Below are positions 18,871 through 30,048 of a stretch of DNA of 64,000 nt, in pieces. Within the stretch, counting starts at the first letter, position 1. Every line of letters starts with the position of its first letter. The notes beneath the pieces are model-generated. The model did not search any database. It was given only the letters and a program-made list of their open reading frames with translations, and was not told the DNA's origin. The position numbers and the translations under genes are program-made. The stretch comes from Azorinus chamasolen. Lineage: Eukaryota; Mollusca; Bivalvia; Cardiida; Solecurtidae. The stretch spans positions 75,137,467 through 75,201,466 of the forward strand of contig OY755246.1 in assembly GCA_963576725.1 (NCBI GenBank), read 5' to 3'.

Positions 18871-21442
18871 AGCTGAAGGGTTCACTTTGAAAGCCTGATA
18901 GGATGTAACGTCAGAAAATGCCTATAAGTGTGATTTTTGGGGAAAAACTATCGCTCAAACTGCGAATTTCTGGAATTCTTATATTGCACAAATGATACAT
19001 TGATTATTCGCACAGAAAAATGTCTATGGTTTGTTAACAGTTTATACTAACATACTAAGTAACAAAAACCAGATCACATGACAATGTATGCATTATTTTT
19101 TTATTTTTTTTGGGGGGGGGGGGGGACCTTAAAATTTAGTCTAAAAAGTCCGAAATTTTAGAAATCGGCATTCATTAAATGTCTCACATTTTGTTTCACG
19201 TATTTTCTATTATGCAAAGCATATACATAATTAGCTGAAGGATTCACTTTGAAGGCCTGATAGGATGTAAAGTGAGAAAATGCCTGTTAGCGTATTTTTG
19301 GAGGAAAATGTGTAAATTATCGCTCAAACTGCGAATTTCTGGAATTCTTATATTGCAGAGGTGATACATTGATTATGCCCACAGAAAAATATATATGGGT
19401 TGTTAACAGTTTATACTAACATACTATGTAACAAAAAAATATACCCCATGACAATGTTTGCATGTTTGCATCGTTTTGGGGAAACCTTAAAATTTCGTCT
19501 TAAAAGGCCGATATTTTAGAAATCGGCATTCATTAAATGTCCCACAATTTGTTTTCACGTATTTTCTATTCTGAAAATCATATACATAATTAGCTGAAGG
19601 GTTCACTTTGAAGGCCTGATAGGATGCAAAGTCAGAAAATGCCTATAAGTGGTTTGTTTGGGGGGGGGGGGGGGGGGGGGTTTGGGGGGATAATATAGAA
19701 ATGATAAATTAATAGACCTGACTATATTTTCTACAAATGTCAAAAAGGCGTGCGCACTTATACCGTTGTTAAATTCAGCAAGATCTTATAAATACTCATG
19801 ATGTCTTTTTTTTTCTGACAGAAATATTCAAATGGGAAAGGGTTAAGAAATAGAATAGATCTGAATTCTTTAGTAGGTTTCTTCATTCTAGATCCAAAAT
19901 TTGGTGGTTTACTTTGTGACAGTTTTTTTTATCTGAAATGTAGAAACCTACTCAAAAAGAACTATCGTAGACTCACCTTCTATCGAACCTCACCTGTTTA
20001 TCGAACCTTTCATTTTTTTTGTGTTTTTTACGCATGTACAAGTGCATACCAAGTCATAAAATCATGAGTACCGTTGCTTTGTCTGTAAACAACGCCTCGT
20101 AGCTTTAAAAACGAAATATACGTCATAAACAGGTCAATCAGTTTATTTTGCCTTCAACTATTCTAAACATGAGAAAACTCTTAATACGTTATAGAATATC
20201 AACATAAATTGAAAAGTGTACCACATTAAAAATGTTTGACAGCTCTGACCCCTTCAGCTTATACAAAGGTCGCGTGCCCATGATGAAATCACGTGATTAT
20301 GAGTATTATGTTACAGTAAACAGTTTCTAAAATAAAGGTTCGATAAGCAGGTGATATTTTTCTGGCCGCCATTTTTGTTTTTGTTATGCGGGTGGTGGGG
20401 AACACTGGATTGTTTGGGGATTAATAGATGAGAATAAAATTACTTACTTGTTTCAAGGTATGTATAAAAGATTATTTTGAACTGCTGATTTATTTGTTCT
20501 TCAATAATCACGGTAAACGTTTTCTGTTCCTGGTCAAAGGTTAAGAGGTTCGATAGACGGTGAGACCATGCTAACTCTTCAATCCATTTGTTTGATATAC
20601 AGTGGATATCTGATATTATAACTTTGTACAAACAAAATTTAAGAACATATCGTTTCCTAAATGAGCAAATCGTCGACATTAGCCGGGATTAAACCGCTAA
20701 ACGTTCGTTGAGTGACGAATCGATTCTTATTTTGACTAACCCGTTTCATTCAGACTTTTTTGAAAACGGCTATCATCGATAAGATCCGAAATCTCCGCAT
20801 GAAACGGAAAACTTATACACCTACCGCAACTTCTCTGGTACAATCGTTTCTTTACGCGTTTAACGCGTGTAAACCGTTTATCGCATAACCGTACGTTAAG
20901 CGTTCACTACCCGTTTCTTACGCGTAGAAAAACGGGTAAATGGGTAGGAATAGCGTATTTACCACTGTATATGCATTTTTGGGGGGAAAACCTTAACATA
21001 AAAAACCCGGAACTTTAGAAAGCGGCATTCATTAACAGTCCCACACTTTGTTTTCACGTATTTTCTATTATGCAAATCATATACATAATTAGCTGAAGGG
21101 TTCACTTTGAAAGCCTGATAGGATGTAAAGTCAGAAAACGCCTATAAGTGTGATTTTTGGGGGGAAATGTGAAAACTATCGCCCAAACTGCGAATTTTTG
21201 GAACTTTAATATTGCACAGATGATACATTGATTAGTCGCACAGAAAAAAATGTCTATGGCTTGCTAACAGTTTATACTGACATACTAAGAAACAAAAAAA
21301 GATCACGTGACAATATATGCATTTTATGGGAAAAATACCTTATAATTTAGTTTAAAATAAAAGGAATTTTAGAAATCGGCATTCATTAAAAGTCCAACAT
21401 TTTGTTTTCATGTATTTTCTATTCTGCGAATCATATACATAA
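18871..21442 (+). repeat. Satellite of about 360-bp units, four copies, one interrupted
   Basis: Units start at AGCTGAAGG near 18871, 19233, 19592 and 21091. Shared phrases are TTCACTTTGAARGCCTGATA, AACTGCGAATTTYTGGAA, ATGATACATTGATTA and TTTAGAAATCGGCATTCATT. The third unit is broken after CCTATAAGTG and resumes near 20965 with TATGCATTTTTGGGG, having lost about 200 bp. No frame is conserved across units. Confidence 0.75.
19655..20965. other. Non-satellite segment inside the 360-bp array
   Basis: It begins with a G run of more than 20. The motif TTATCGAACCT occurs at about 19998 and in reverse at about 20333 and 20536 (CACCTGTTTATCGAACCTTT against AAAGGTTCGATAAGCAGGTG). Near 20860-20940 there is a cluster of TTTACGCGTTTAACGCGTG-like words. 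No coding similarity was recognised, including the 79-codon minus-strand frame at 20440-20679. It is probably an inserted element; its ends are unclear. Confidence 0.45.
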
Positions 21443-21957
21443 TTTGAAATGAAGTAAACTTCATAACTAGGTACAGAGCTTCTGCCAGATTTATAGACTT
21501 TAGCATTTCAGGAAATGCAGTAAATACGAGTACGTCATGCAAACGCTTTCTGAAATAAACAGCCTTATTGTACTTTCATATACAACCTATCGAATAGTGT
21601 TACTTTCATTATCGTCAATGCAGTGAAACTTGTATTGAACGATCATAGATATACAAGACCTTCCTAACAGGAGATAGCTTAATACAAGTAGAAAATAATA
21701 CAGAACGCTTCAGTTGGATTAAACTGAGATATGTATACAGTAACCACTGTGTTCCCTAAACACATTGTCACTGATCTATTCATATCGATTTCTTTAACCT
21801 CTAACAGAAACCATGTATACATGTATAATTTGGATTACGTTTCTACGCCAACATTTATTTTTACGCGTCTATAAGTTTGCATATGTTTGCCAGCTTGAGA
21901 TAAAACGGGTATCCTGTATGATCAACGCTCTTGCTGCTTTGATTGAGGCTTTAGAAG
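21443..21957. other. Unrecognised sequence
   Basis: Apparently unique AT-rich sequence between the satellite and the pseudogene. A stop codon lies directly upstream of the pseudogene frame. Confidence 0.4.
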
Positions 21958-21960
21958 TGT

Positions 21961-23985
21961 TTGTTATGTTTCTCGGCACATGAGAAGCAAAGCAATGTGC
22001 CCGATGCCATAGATCAGCTTGTTTCCATTGCATCCAAGGATGTGACAACAGAGGCGATCCACAATGGCCTGCTGATAGGTGAAAGTAGAGGAAGTCAGCT
22101 AGATGAGGAATTCACCATCTCTAGATTAAAGGAAAACAGTACAGAGTTTTTGGCTGCAATGAAAAGAACGAAATCAAAATCATTCACCATTCTCTACAAA
22201 ACAATCGGTTCGGACAAGCAACATGCGTCAAAGCAGATAAAAACTGACCGCAAGCTCCTGCAGCGATTGTTCAATGCAGCTAGTTCCGGTCGCACTGTGA
22301 AAACCGCTGACGTATTGAAGCATGAACTGTCCCGTGCCATTTGCCTTGGCAAAACTAAATGGAGATATGAACCCAACGACAAAATTCCGAATCCTGGAAC
22401 TTATTACAAAAGACAAGGGTATAGAAACCCCGCAAAAGATACCTGAATCACAGACGTCAACGTGCATTGTTATAGACGGGCACGCGCTTATTCAAGCCAA
22501 AGGCAACCCTTATGGTTGCCAGACGTTTTGAGAGTATGCAAACGAAAGCGTTTATTCAGTCTTTGCCCTATATAAAGACACAACGGCACGGTGGGTGTCG
22601 GTTTTGATAGATACTATGGGAACAAGTCTGTCAAAGCTGCCAAACGGAAGAAAAGGACAGCTAAAAGATATCCAATACGAAAATAACAAGTCCAGAGGTT
22701 CCACTGCCCCATGTCTTGGAAATTGGGAACAATACATTTTTCTGGATGAAAACAAAAAATACCTAGCTGATTTCTTGTTGGCTGAATAGCTTCGCCAGAG
22801 TGACATGTTGCCAGAAGGATCTGTTGTTGTAGCAGGTGGGGTTGTACAGGCGACAGAAATACGAAAAGTACAAATATGAGTCATACAGGAAACACTACAT
22901 ACAGAACAAACAGCCGCCCGAACAGCAACACAAGAAATCACAACAAAAATTAATGTACATATCTACAAAAAAATTAAAGTGACGCACAACGACAAAACAA
23001 GCAAACAATAGCGGGAAGATGGAAGTACCGCCTTTGAATGGTCAGTGACAATAGTCACTTATGGTTTAGGGGCGCCCAACCTCACACTTATTCCACCCCA
23101 ACCCTAAAAGACAAACAGTGTAAATAAACGTATCCCCCTCCGACTAAACTACAACAACCACGATGGCAACTACAGTGGCAATGTGCATGTAAAACGAAAA
23201 TGTTAAAGTGAAGCAAAATATGTATCCACCTATCGCTAGTGTACTCAATGATTGAGCTGCAAACAGAGCAACTGTAGAGAAGTAATAAAGGGTACGATAC
23301 AAACGAAATAGTACAGATATCCGACGTCCTCCTTCCGTTACCGGATTTAAGAGGTCGCTTTCATAGAGTACTAAACCTTTTTTGGCATACATGCAAAGAG
23401 GCTAGCGTGATTGCCAAATGTAAAAGGGTTGACAGCCAGAAATGCAATCAAACAACTTTAATACAGACCACTTTTCTGTTGACCACGAAGAAGCCGATTG
23501 ATGCTTTATCAAATTGGCAACGGTGTGATAACATGGATGGTGCCTGGAACAGCAAAGCAGAGGCGTTGCTACCCTTGACATGGTTGACGAAAGGGTTCGT
23601 CAAAATGTGTTGGGTTTTCATGCCATTACCTAGCTGCGACATGACCTCTGCCTTTCATAGTATCAGCAAGAGGCCGTGTTGGATGCAATTTGTGGACACC
23701 CGACACTGCTGGAATCTATCGGACATGGTGGAGTCATACAAGACATTTAAAAATATCTGTGTCACCTGTATGGCTGCTGTTCGATAGATGAACATGACCC
23801 GGTGTGACCCCAGTTTTGATCATGAATCAGGAATCCCCCTGTCCCATTGGCTTGTATACAGCTTGTGTCTTGCAACTGTAAGACTAAGTGCAGCTCGGCA
23901 ATATATGCTTGTTACAAAAGCCAATAAGATATGCCTGTATGCATGTGGCTCTGACGCCACAAACTGTGCAAATCCAATGAAATAA
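21961..23985 (+). pseudogene. Decayed copy of a multi-copy uncharacterised invertebrate protein family
   Basis: The first open part (21961-22446) begins without a credible start codon and contains L-V-S-I-A-S-K-D-V. Similarity then shifts frame near 22320 to C-I-V-I-D-G-H-A-L-I-Q and stops at 22530, then continues through G-N-W-E-Q-Y-I-F-L-D-E-N-K to LADFLLAE before 22789. After an interruption (repeat S, 22865-23062, plus about 400 bp) the family resumes near 23500 with T-W-M-V-P-G-T-A-K-Q-R-R and a degraded F-H-A-x-T-G-C-D-T-T-S-A-F motif, here M-P-L-P-S-C-D-M-T-S-A-F-H. I know this family only as large uncharacterised proteins common in molluscs, cnidarians and fish. The I-D-G and downstream acidic motifs make a PIN/FEN-like nuclease possible, which is inference. 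Several frameshifts and stops make it dead. Confidence 0.65.
22865..23062 (-). repeat. Interspersed repeat S, copy 2, inside the pseudogene
   Basis: The reverse complement of 16187-16405: ATGAGTCATACAGGAAACAC, GCCGCCCGAACAGCAACACA and GAAGATGGAAGTACCGCC. It falls where the uncharacterised family protein is interrupted and probably helped break it. Confidence 0.6.
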
Positions 23986-24086
23986 ACTGATTAATGATAT
24001 TATATGCCCAGTTATTATATCTGCTTGTCCAAACGAGTTTTCAAATTCTGCATTTTTGTGACTGATGTATACAATATGAAAATATT

Positions 24087-24475
24087 ATTAAACTCCCGCA
24101 AACGAAGTTTGAGAGGGGTATATAGGAGTAAGCTCCCATAGGAGTAAGTACGTCCGTCTGTCTGTCTGTCCGTCCATCCGTCCTTCCATCTGTATGTCTC
24201 ACTGTTTGTCCGATTATCTCTGCCTTTCATGGTATAAGCAATAGGTCGAGCTGAAACCAATGTAGATCGGACAGACGGTGAGACGGACAGATGGAGTGAC
24301 ACACGGACGGAACTACTTCCACTTCGATCAGCTTCAAACATCGCATGTGTTTTCACTTTGATGAGCAGACGTGCATGACACAATTGTCGGTTTGACCGGA
24401 CCTAGGGCTGCAGAGTTATCGCCCCTGATACTTGTGACAAGCTCCAAGAGGGGCTATACTCATCATCTTCAGTAA
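24087..24475. mobile_element. Short element with GTCT/GTCC microsatellite
   Basis: The head CTCCCGCAAACGAAGTTTGAGAGGGGTATA and AGGAGTAAGCTCCCATAGGAG is followed by a GTCTGTCTGTCC microsatellite at 24151-24185. The same words recur in inverse form at 24266-24306 (GGACAGACGGTGAGACGGAC). It ends around AAGCTCCAAGAGGGGCTATACT, whose GGGGCTATA echoes the head. Non-coding; the class is unknown. Confidence 0.5.
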
Positions 24476-24479
24476 TAGC

Positions 24480-25246
24480 TCTAGTTTAAATATGATAAAG
24501 GTCAATTTTCCATTACTGCATAGAAATACATGTCTATCAATTAATTATAACAATTATGTCATATACAGAGTAACCGCCCTTGAATTTAATAATATATACT
24601 TGTTCCACTTAAGGGGTTTTGCCTGTATATATGCATAATCGGTATATTTAGGTAAAGAAATTGAATTGACGCTGTGCGTAAATGGTGTTAATGTAAAACA
24701 ATACCATTTATTTCAATTTATTTGCAAAAAACAAATAAAAATAACCAAAAAAATGTCCATTTCAAGAGTTATTGCCCTTGAAAAGGTTTATCGGAAACAA
24801 AGTGGCCTTTATTTGATCGTTATTAGCATTTGCAAACATTTTTTAACTGATTCCTTTTTAAAAAAAAAACACTGCATACTAGAGTTGAATCAAAGCGTTG
24901 ATGTACCAAAAACTGCACTCGTTGACCTTTGACCACATTTATGACCTTAATTTGTGCGTTACAACTTTACACCCCCTAGACTTCTTAAGGTACCTTCACT
25001 TAATACGAATGAGGTGGATGTAAACCGTAAACACGCGATGCCATCAGGGGTCAGAATCTGTCAAAATATTGGTAGACTATTAAGCTTTATGCATGCCTTT
25101 CTCCCTGCATAAAATTGCCACCTGTCTTAAAACTAATTTAAACTTCCATTTCGTCTTGCATGAAGCTACCACCTGCTATCTAACCCTTTCCGTGTTCTGT
25201 ATTCATGTACCAATTAATGACACCATGACTATTTATTAGCTCAGTT
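24480..25246. other. Unrecognised sequence
   Basis: AT-rich with no repeat family that I can match. GCATAAAATTGCCACCTG near 25110 vaguely recalls the B-MITE interior. The 88-codon frame at 24666 has no features. Confidence 0.4.
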
Positions 25247-26033
25247 TTTTAGCTCACCAGAGCACAAAGTGCTCAGGGTTAACTTCTGTAATCGCCTGAT
25301 ATACGTCGTTCGTCGGCGTGCGGCGTCCGTCGTCAACAATTCGAACCTTTAAAAATCGTCCTCTGAATCTACGGGGTTCTCAGTTTTCATAGTTTGCATA
25401 AAGCATCATCTATACATGTAGTTCCTCTACAAAATGTGTATAAACTATATCCCTGGGGTCAAATGTGGCCCCGTCCCAGGTGTGGTTAGTCGTCAAGAAT
25501 TCGAACTTTTAAAAATCTTCTCCTCTGAAACTGGAAGGTTCAAAGCTTTCATATTTGGCATATACCATCATGTTCTGGTCCTCTACAAAATTTATATAAG
25601 ATATGCCACTGGGGTCAAATGTGGCCCCGCCCCAGGGATATAGAAACATATAGTGAAAACTTTGTAGATCTTCTCCTCTGAAACTGGAAAGTTCTCAGCT
25701 TTCATATTTGGCACGCAGCATCAAGTTCAGATCTTCTACAAAAGTTATATAAATTATACCCCTTGGGACGAACGTGACCATGCTCAAGGAAGTAGAAACA
25801 TATTGTGAAAACTTTGAAAATCTTCTCTTTTGAAACTGGAAGGTTATCAGCTTTCATATTTGGCACATAGCATCATCTTGAAGTCCTCTGCAAAAGTTAT
25901 ATGAAGTATGCCCCTGTCAAATAAAGCCATGCCCCAGGAGTGGCCAGTTTTCTACAGAAACATGCTGTGAAAACTTTGAAAATGTTCTCCTCTGTTTGGT
26001 GAACGATATCAGGGCCATCATGGCCCTCTTGTA
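25247..26033 (-). mobile_element. P element, reverse orientation
   Basis: Read on the minus strand it starts at ACAAGAGGGCCATGATGGCC (near 26033) and passes through four core units with TTTCAGAGGAGAAGATTTTTA-like and GACCCCAGGGGCAT-like markers. It then has a GACGACGGAC-type microsatellite near 25310-25340 and ends in the hairpin GCACTTTGTGCTCTGGTGAGC at 25252-25272. It belongs with the diverged copy at 1990 rather than the one at 345. Confidence 0.72.
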
Positions 26034-26102
26034 TAATTTAAACTTTTAAATGGATTTGTTTTATTTGACAAAAACTGTATTCTCAGATCTATATCATGTC
26101 AA

Positions 26103-26165
26103 AAGCAAATAAAGTAGACTCTGATCAGACGGTTCCTATAGGTAGCTTTAGAGAGGGTTTACTGT
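26103..26165. repeat. A-type hairpin remnant
   Basis: GCAAATAAAGTAGACTCTGA and CAGACGGTTCCTATAGG are intact, but the right arm is mostly lost (GAGAGGGTTTACTGT). Confidence 0.45.
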
Positions 26166-26439
26166 ACATAGTTCTAATTTATAGTTTGCATAACTGTTTG
26201 TTTACTGGGTGATGTATAGCACTTGGTCTCTATACAAATAGTTCTTTCGCAATCGGTAATGTCCCGTAATCATCAGATAAGGCAAACATTTCTAATGATT
26301 TCCATTAAACACGGAGAGAGATAGAGAGAGAGTTTGTTGAACTTGAGATAACATCATAAAAAGCTTTCTGTTTGGAGTCATACAATAACCCTTTTACTAA
26401 TTAGCGACACATTTCTGACCGCCACCAAGCAGCGAAAAC

Positions 26440-26492
26440 CCACACCCAGACACTCTCGTAGGAGCTGTCCAACTAGGGTATGCTCTGCTTCT
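26440..26492. repeat. A-type hairpin remnant
   Basis: Truncated left arm CACCCAGACACTC, centre GTAGGAGCTGTCC, right arm AGGGTATGCTCTGCTTC. Confidence 0.4.
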
Positions 26493-26718
26493 TTATGAAG
26501 AAATTTAAGTCTAATCACAAGTTATTTGTCAAGGTTGCCGAGCCATTATGAAAACACCAGCTAATATGTCGTCATACAATATTTAATTTGTATATGAAGC
26601 AATATAATGTAAAAGATTACACCATTGCCTGCTATAAAAACGAGGTCAGCTTAATCTACCCTCTGTAACAGTTTTCGCTTACTTCCGATTTGTTCAAGCT
26701 TTTGATAAACTAACAGCG

Positions 26719-26811
26719 TGTCAAACAGCTTGGATCCAACGTGTCAAACAGCTTGGATTCTGATCAAACGCCGAGTTACTCGGCATTTCATCTGGATCCA
26801 AGCTGTTTGAA
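26719..26811. repeat. Hairpin repeat, CTTGGATCC family, with a duplicated left arm
   Basis: GTCAAACAGCTTGGATC occurs twice in direct orientation at 26719 and 26742. It is then answered by GGATCCAAGCTGTTTGA, with the centre GCCGAGTTACTCGGC. Related copies are at 47384 and 47781. The ends CAAACAG/CTGTTTG are shared with the A hairpin, the middle is not. Confidence 0.65.
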
Positions 26812-26989
26812 AATACCGAAAAGGTCGCGCTTAGCAATCAAAGAGTTATTGAGAATTATAATGAGTGATAGCTAACATAACACAAATATTGGTATTCTCT
26901 TGATGGGGTCAGTTACTAGGATTTTAACTCTTATACGGCCAGCTCTACTCGCGACTTGAAAGCTAATGCCAGTTTTAAACATCGCCCTT

Positions 26990-27106
26990 AACCCATTCCC
27001 TCATATTGACGACTTTTGACGACTCTGTAGAAGTCTCTTTGTGAAACTATGGTGATAAATAGAGCATTTGCTCCTATAGGAGCAAATGCTCTTTTTATCT
27101 CAATGG
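26990..27106 (+). repeat. Hairpin MITE, AGCATTTGCTCC family
   Basis: TTAACCCATTCCCTCATATTGACG is followed by the palindrome GATAAATAGAGCATTTGCTC / GAGCAAATGCTCTTTTTATC. The second copy is at 39862-39970, next to the receptor gene. The TTAACCCATTCC start resembles the A-MITE end. Confidence 0.6.
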
Positions 27107-27837
27107 CTTCAAACTACAAAATTCTAAAGTTTTCCTTTTCTCTAGTTCATGCTCCTTTTCTGTACATTTATTCAAATAGGTTGTATCTAAAAATAGACCA
27201 TGAGATAATGGATTAAATAATCATGGGTAGAAGGAAGGAAATTAGGAGGGGTATTTTATTAACCGTGACGTGAATTTTATTTTAAACCTTATCTCCATGA
27301 GTGTTCTTACATAGTTATATATCTATTATCTTACGTAGTTATATATCTATTTGCAAGTAGGCTAATTAAGATCCGGGTGAGATGCCCAGCGTAATAGTAC
27401 CGAGCGTGATTAACAGAATAAAGCATGGGTTTTGTTAAAGACGGAGGTTTCTATACCCGAGGTTGGTCTGTTCCAGTCGGAAACGAGCTTTAGCGAGTTT
27501 CCGATAGGAACAGACCAACCGAGGGTATAGAACCCCCAGGCTTTAACAAAACCCATGCTTGATTATTTTTCTCGCTGAAATTCGCCCTAAAACCAAGTAA
27601 ATTAAGGTATTTTGTGAAGTACTACTTTACATTGCGTAATACGACTTCCATATCTAATAGCAACAGACTGCAGCATAACTTTAGGCGTGACAAAATGACG
27701 CCATTTGTTATGACAACCACAAACGTTACGTTTTGGCGTAAAATATAAATGACTGAGTGACTACAAAACAACGTCTTCGGTTAATTAAATAGACTTTTAA
27801 AGTGTTTATATGATAAATAGAATTTCATATTCGGGCT

Positions 27838-28103
27838 AATTACTTATTTTAATTTCAATTCATAAGGTTGTTGCCTATAGAAATGTTGGTATAATTCTGT
27901 AAGAATTCCATCCCTTGTATTGATTTTACCCAATCGCGCGTATGAATACACCAGTCACGGGGTGTTCCAGATAAGGATTTCTAGTACGGCTATTTTTAGT
28001 AACTCATCTTATCTAGCACGGCTGAGAAGCGAGAATGCTTATACAATGTACCAACATTTCTATAGGCAACAACCTTATGAATTGAAATTAATATAAGTAA
28101 TTA
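27838..28103. mobile_element. Nested inverted-repeat insert
   Basis: Arms of about 55 bp, nearly identical: GCTAATTACTTATTTTAATT..CATAAGGTTGTTGCCTATAG at 27838-27892 and its complement at 28048-28103, with a loop of about 155 bp. It lies within the larger fold-back element. Confidence 0.6.
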
Positions 28104-28136
28104 GCACGAAATTCTTTTTATGACGTCATTAGAGGG

Positions 28137-28247
28137 TTAATACACGTTTTTTCGGGCAATAACATCTGCAGTGTCCCGAGGGACTGTTGCAACAACATTC
28201 CCGAGAGACACTGCAGATGTTATTGCCCGAAAACAAACGTGTATTAA
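28137..28247. repeat. Nested hairpin
   Basis: TTAATACACGTTTTTTCGGG and CAATAACATCTGCAGTGTC are answered by GACACTGCAGATGTTATTG and CCCGAAAACAAACGTGTATTAA. The loop is about 33 bp. Confidence 0.65.
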
Positions 28248-29444
28248 CGCTATTCTTGCAAAAAACCAATTTTCTGCTCTCCTGCATCAATTTAATTCCT
28301 CAAAATACAAGCAAAACAACGGCAGGAAAACTATACACTTCTTTGACACTTCGTCGATTTATGCTGTTTCCGGGCCACTGTTTTCTTTTCGACGTCAATT
28401 CATGATTGTATTAAATACCGTTTACACGGAATTTCATTCAATATGTCTATCACTAAAAACAGTTCATTGTCTGTGCTCCTGGAAATACTCACACCCCGGC
28501 GTTCACCTAGCTTAGGCCAAAACGCTGTAGCATTCGCGTCCATTGTTTACCTTAGGCCCGTAATAAGTATAATTAAAACCGGTCAACAACAGCGCGTGAG
28601 CACGAGAATCGCATTGTTAATACATGTACATGGTCTAGTGGGACTACAACAGCACGTTTTATGCAAGAATTTGGTGTCACGCCTAAAGTTATGCTGCGGT
28701 CTGTTGCTATTAGATATGGAAGTCGTGTTACGCAATGTAAAGTAGTACTTCACAAAATTCGTTAATTTTCTTGGTTTTAGGGCGTATTTCAGCGAGAAAA
28801 ATAATCAAGCATGGGATTTGTTAAAGCCTGGGGGTTCTATACCCTCGGTTGGTCTGTTCCTATCGGAAACTCGCTAAAGCTCGTTTCCGACTGGAACAGA
28901 CCAACCTCGGGTATAGAAACCCCCATCTTTAACAAAACCCATGCTTGATTCTATTAATCCTTTTGAAACAGCTTCCATCTAGATGTGGTTATAAGTCCAT
29001 CGATGTCTGGATCCAAACTGTTGTTTTAAATTTGAAAAGGCATTGTTGATTTGAAAACCCTTCAGCCATTTTATGAAAAGGAAAATAATATTATATGTTA
29101 AAGATGAAATAAAGTTTTAAAATCTCCTCTTTTCTAAGTTCGACACCTTAAGGTTATGTTTCCTTTAGATTCTTTGAAGTGGTTGTAGGGCCCAAATTTC
29201 ATAAAAAGAGATCAGTTCAATTTAGGCTTTCACTATTTATCATTTTTAAGATTTAAAGGCGTACAACTTTTATGAGTACATTTATGAGCCTCACAGATAT
29301 TCTTGCCCTTTTTGGATTATACCGCCGGAATATAGGTACACCTCACGTATCCAATAAACTTTCCCATTGTTTATCCCGGGCTTTATATGACAGGAAAGAA
29401 CATTACTGGCGCGCGAACACCGGAACAAACTAGAAAGTTTCCGC

Positions 29445-29570
29445 CTTGAAAAACACGCGATAGTGTCCTGTTAGGACCATCGCATCTTATTCCGATATTA
29501 GATCGCGAGTCGCCGTTGGTCATGAAAAAGATGCGAGGGTGCACCATTACACTATCGCATGTTTTTCAAG
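29445..29570. repeat. Hairpin repeat with GCGATAGTGT arms
   Basis: CTTGAAAAACACGCGATAGTGT and ACCATCGCATCTT are complementary, with mismatches, to AAGATGCGAGGGT and ACACTATCGCATGTTTTTCAAG. It is a stand-alone MITE-like palindrome. Confidence 0.6.
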
Positions 29571-29727
29571 ATTCGTAGTGTCATGGCAGAGTACTTTACT
29601 CCATGAATATGCATACAAAAAGAAAAATAACAATAAAATCATGAATATTAATTAGATTAATTGCTATTTTAGCACACGGACATGAATTTGGCCATGACAG
29701 ATATTCATATCTTATGTTATATATTTG

Positions 29728-29795
29728 GCAAACAGAGCAGACCCTTGTCAGACGGTTCCTATATGTTCCGTCAGATATGGGTCTAATCTGTTTGC
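29728..29795. repeat. A-type hairpin copy
   Basis: GCAAACAGAGCAGACCCTTG and CAGACGGTTCC are answered by TCCGTCAGATATGGGTCTAATCTGTTTGC. The flank GATATTCATATCTTATGTTATATATTTG fits an A-MITE interior. Confidence 0.65.
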
Positions 29796-29869
29796 ATGGC
29801 ATAGAAAGGCGTTTTATGGAGCCCACTGGTTACAGACTCAATAATTATACGGTAGGTAATCGTGTTTAA

Positions 29870-30048
29870 GCCGCGATCACATCCTACGATCCCGCACATA
29901 GCTAGCGTAGTTCATTTAAACGCAGTTCACCGTAGTGTCTATGCTCTATACGGTCGACTACAGGTTGAAGTAGGTTTAAACTACAGTACGGCTAACTACA
30001 GTAAACTCTACGGTCAAGTAGGTTCAATTATGGTCAACTATTTATTGT
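29870..30048. repeat. Region rich in GGTCAACTAC / GTAGTT words (left of PLE copy)
   Basis: GCGTAGTTCATTTAAACGC, GGTCGACTACAGG, AAACTACAGTACGG, GGCTAACTACAGT, CTACGGTCAAGTAGG and ATGGTCAACTA recur in both orientations. The same words continue right of the PLE at 30755-30950, so the PLE probably landed in this repeat. Confidence 0.45.

Larger units (their letters stand above)
27421..28946. mobile_element. 1.5-kb fold-back element with hairpin ends
   Basis: Each end is itself a palindrome of about 135 bp: AAGCATGGGTTTTGTTAAAG .. GGTTGGTCTGTTCC | GGAACAGACCAACC .. CTTTAACAAAACCCATGCTT. The two ends and adjacent sequence (arms about 27421-27705 and 28672-28946) are complementary to each other (for example TAACTTTAGGCGTGAC against GTCACGCCTAAAGTTA). 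Two smaller inverted repeats are nested inside at 27838-28103 and 28137-28247. No transposase-like frame was found; the frames of up to 114 codons at 28171-28745 show no known domain. Target duplication is not clear. Confidence 0.7.

Noticed and set aside
22552..22941. 129-codon minus-strand frame, C-rich start
   Set aside because: Antisense to the decayed uncharacterised gene and partly repeat S; the conserved Cys words match only the repeat copy at 16187.
28171..28745. 114- and 100-codon frames in the fold-back element
   Set aside because: Located in hairpin arms; no known domain; no conserved copy to compare in the window.
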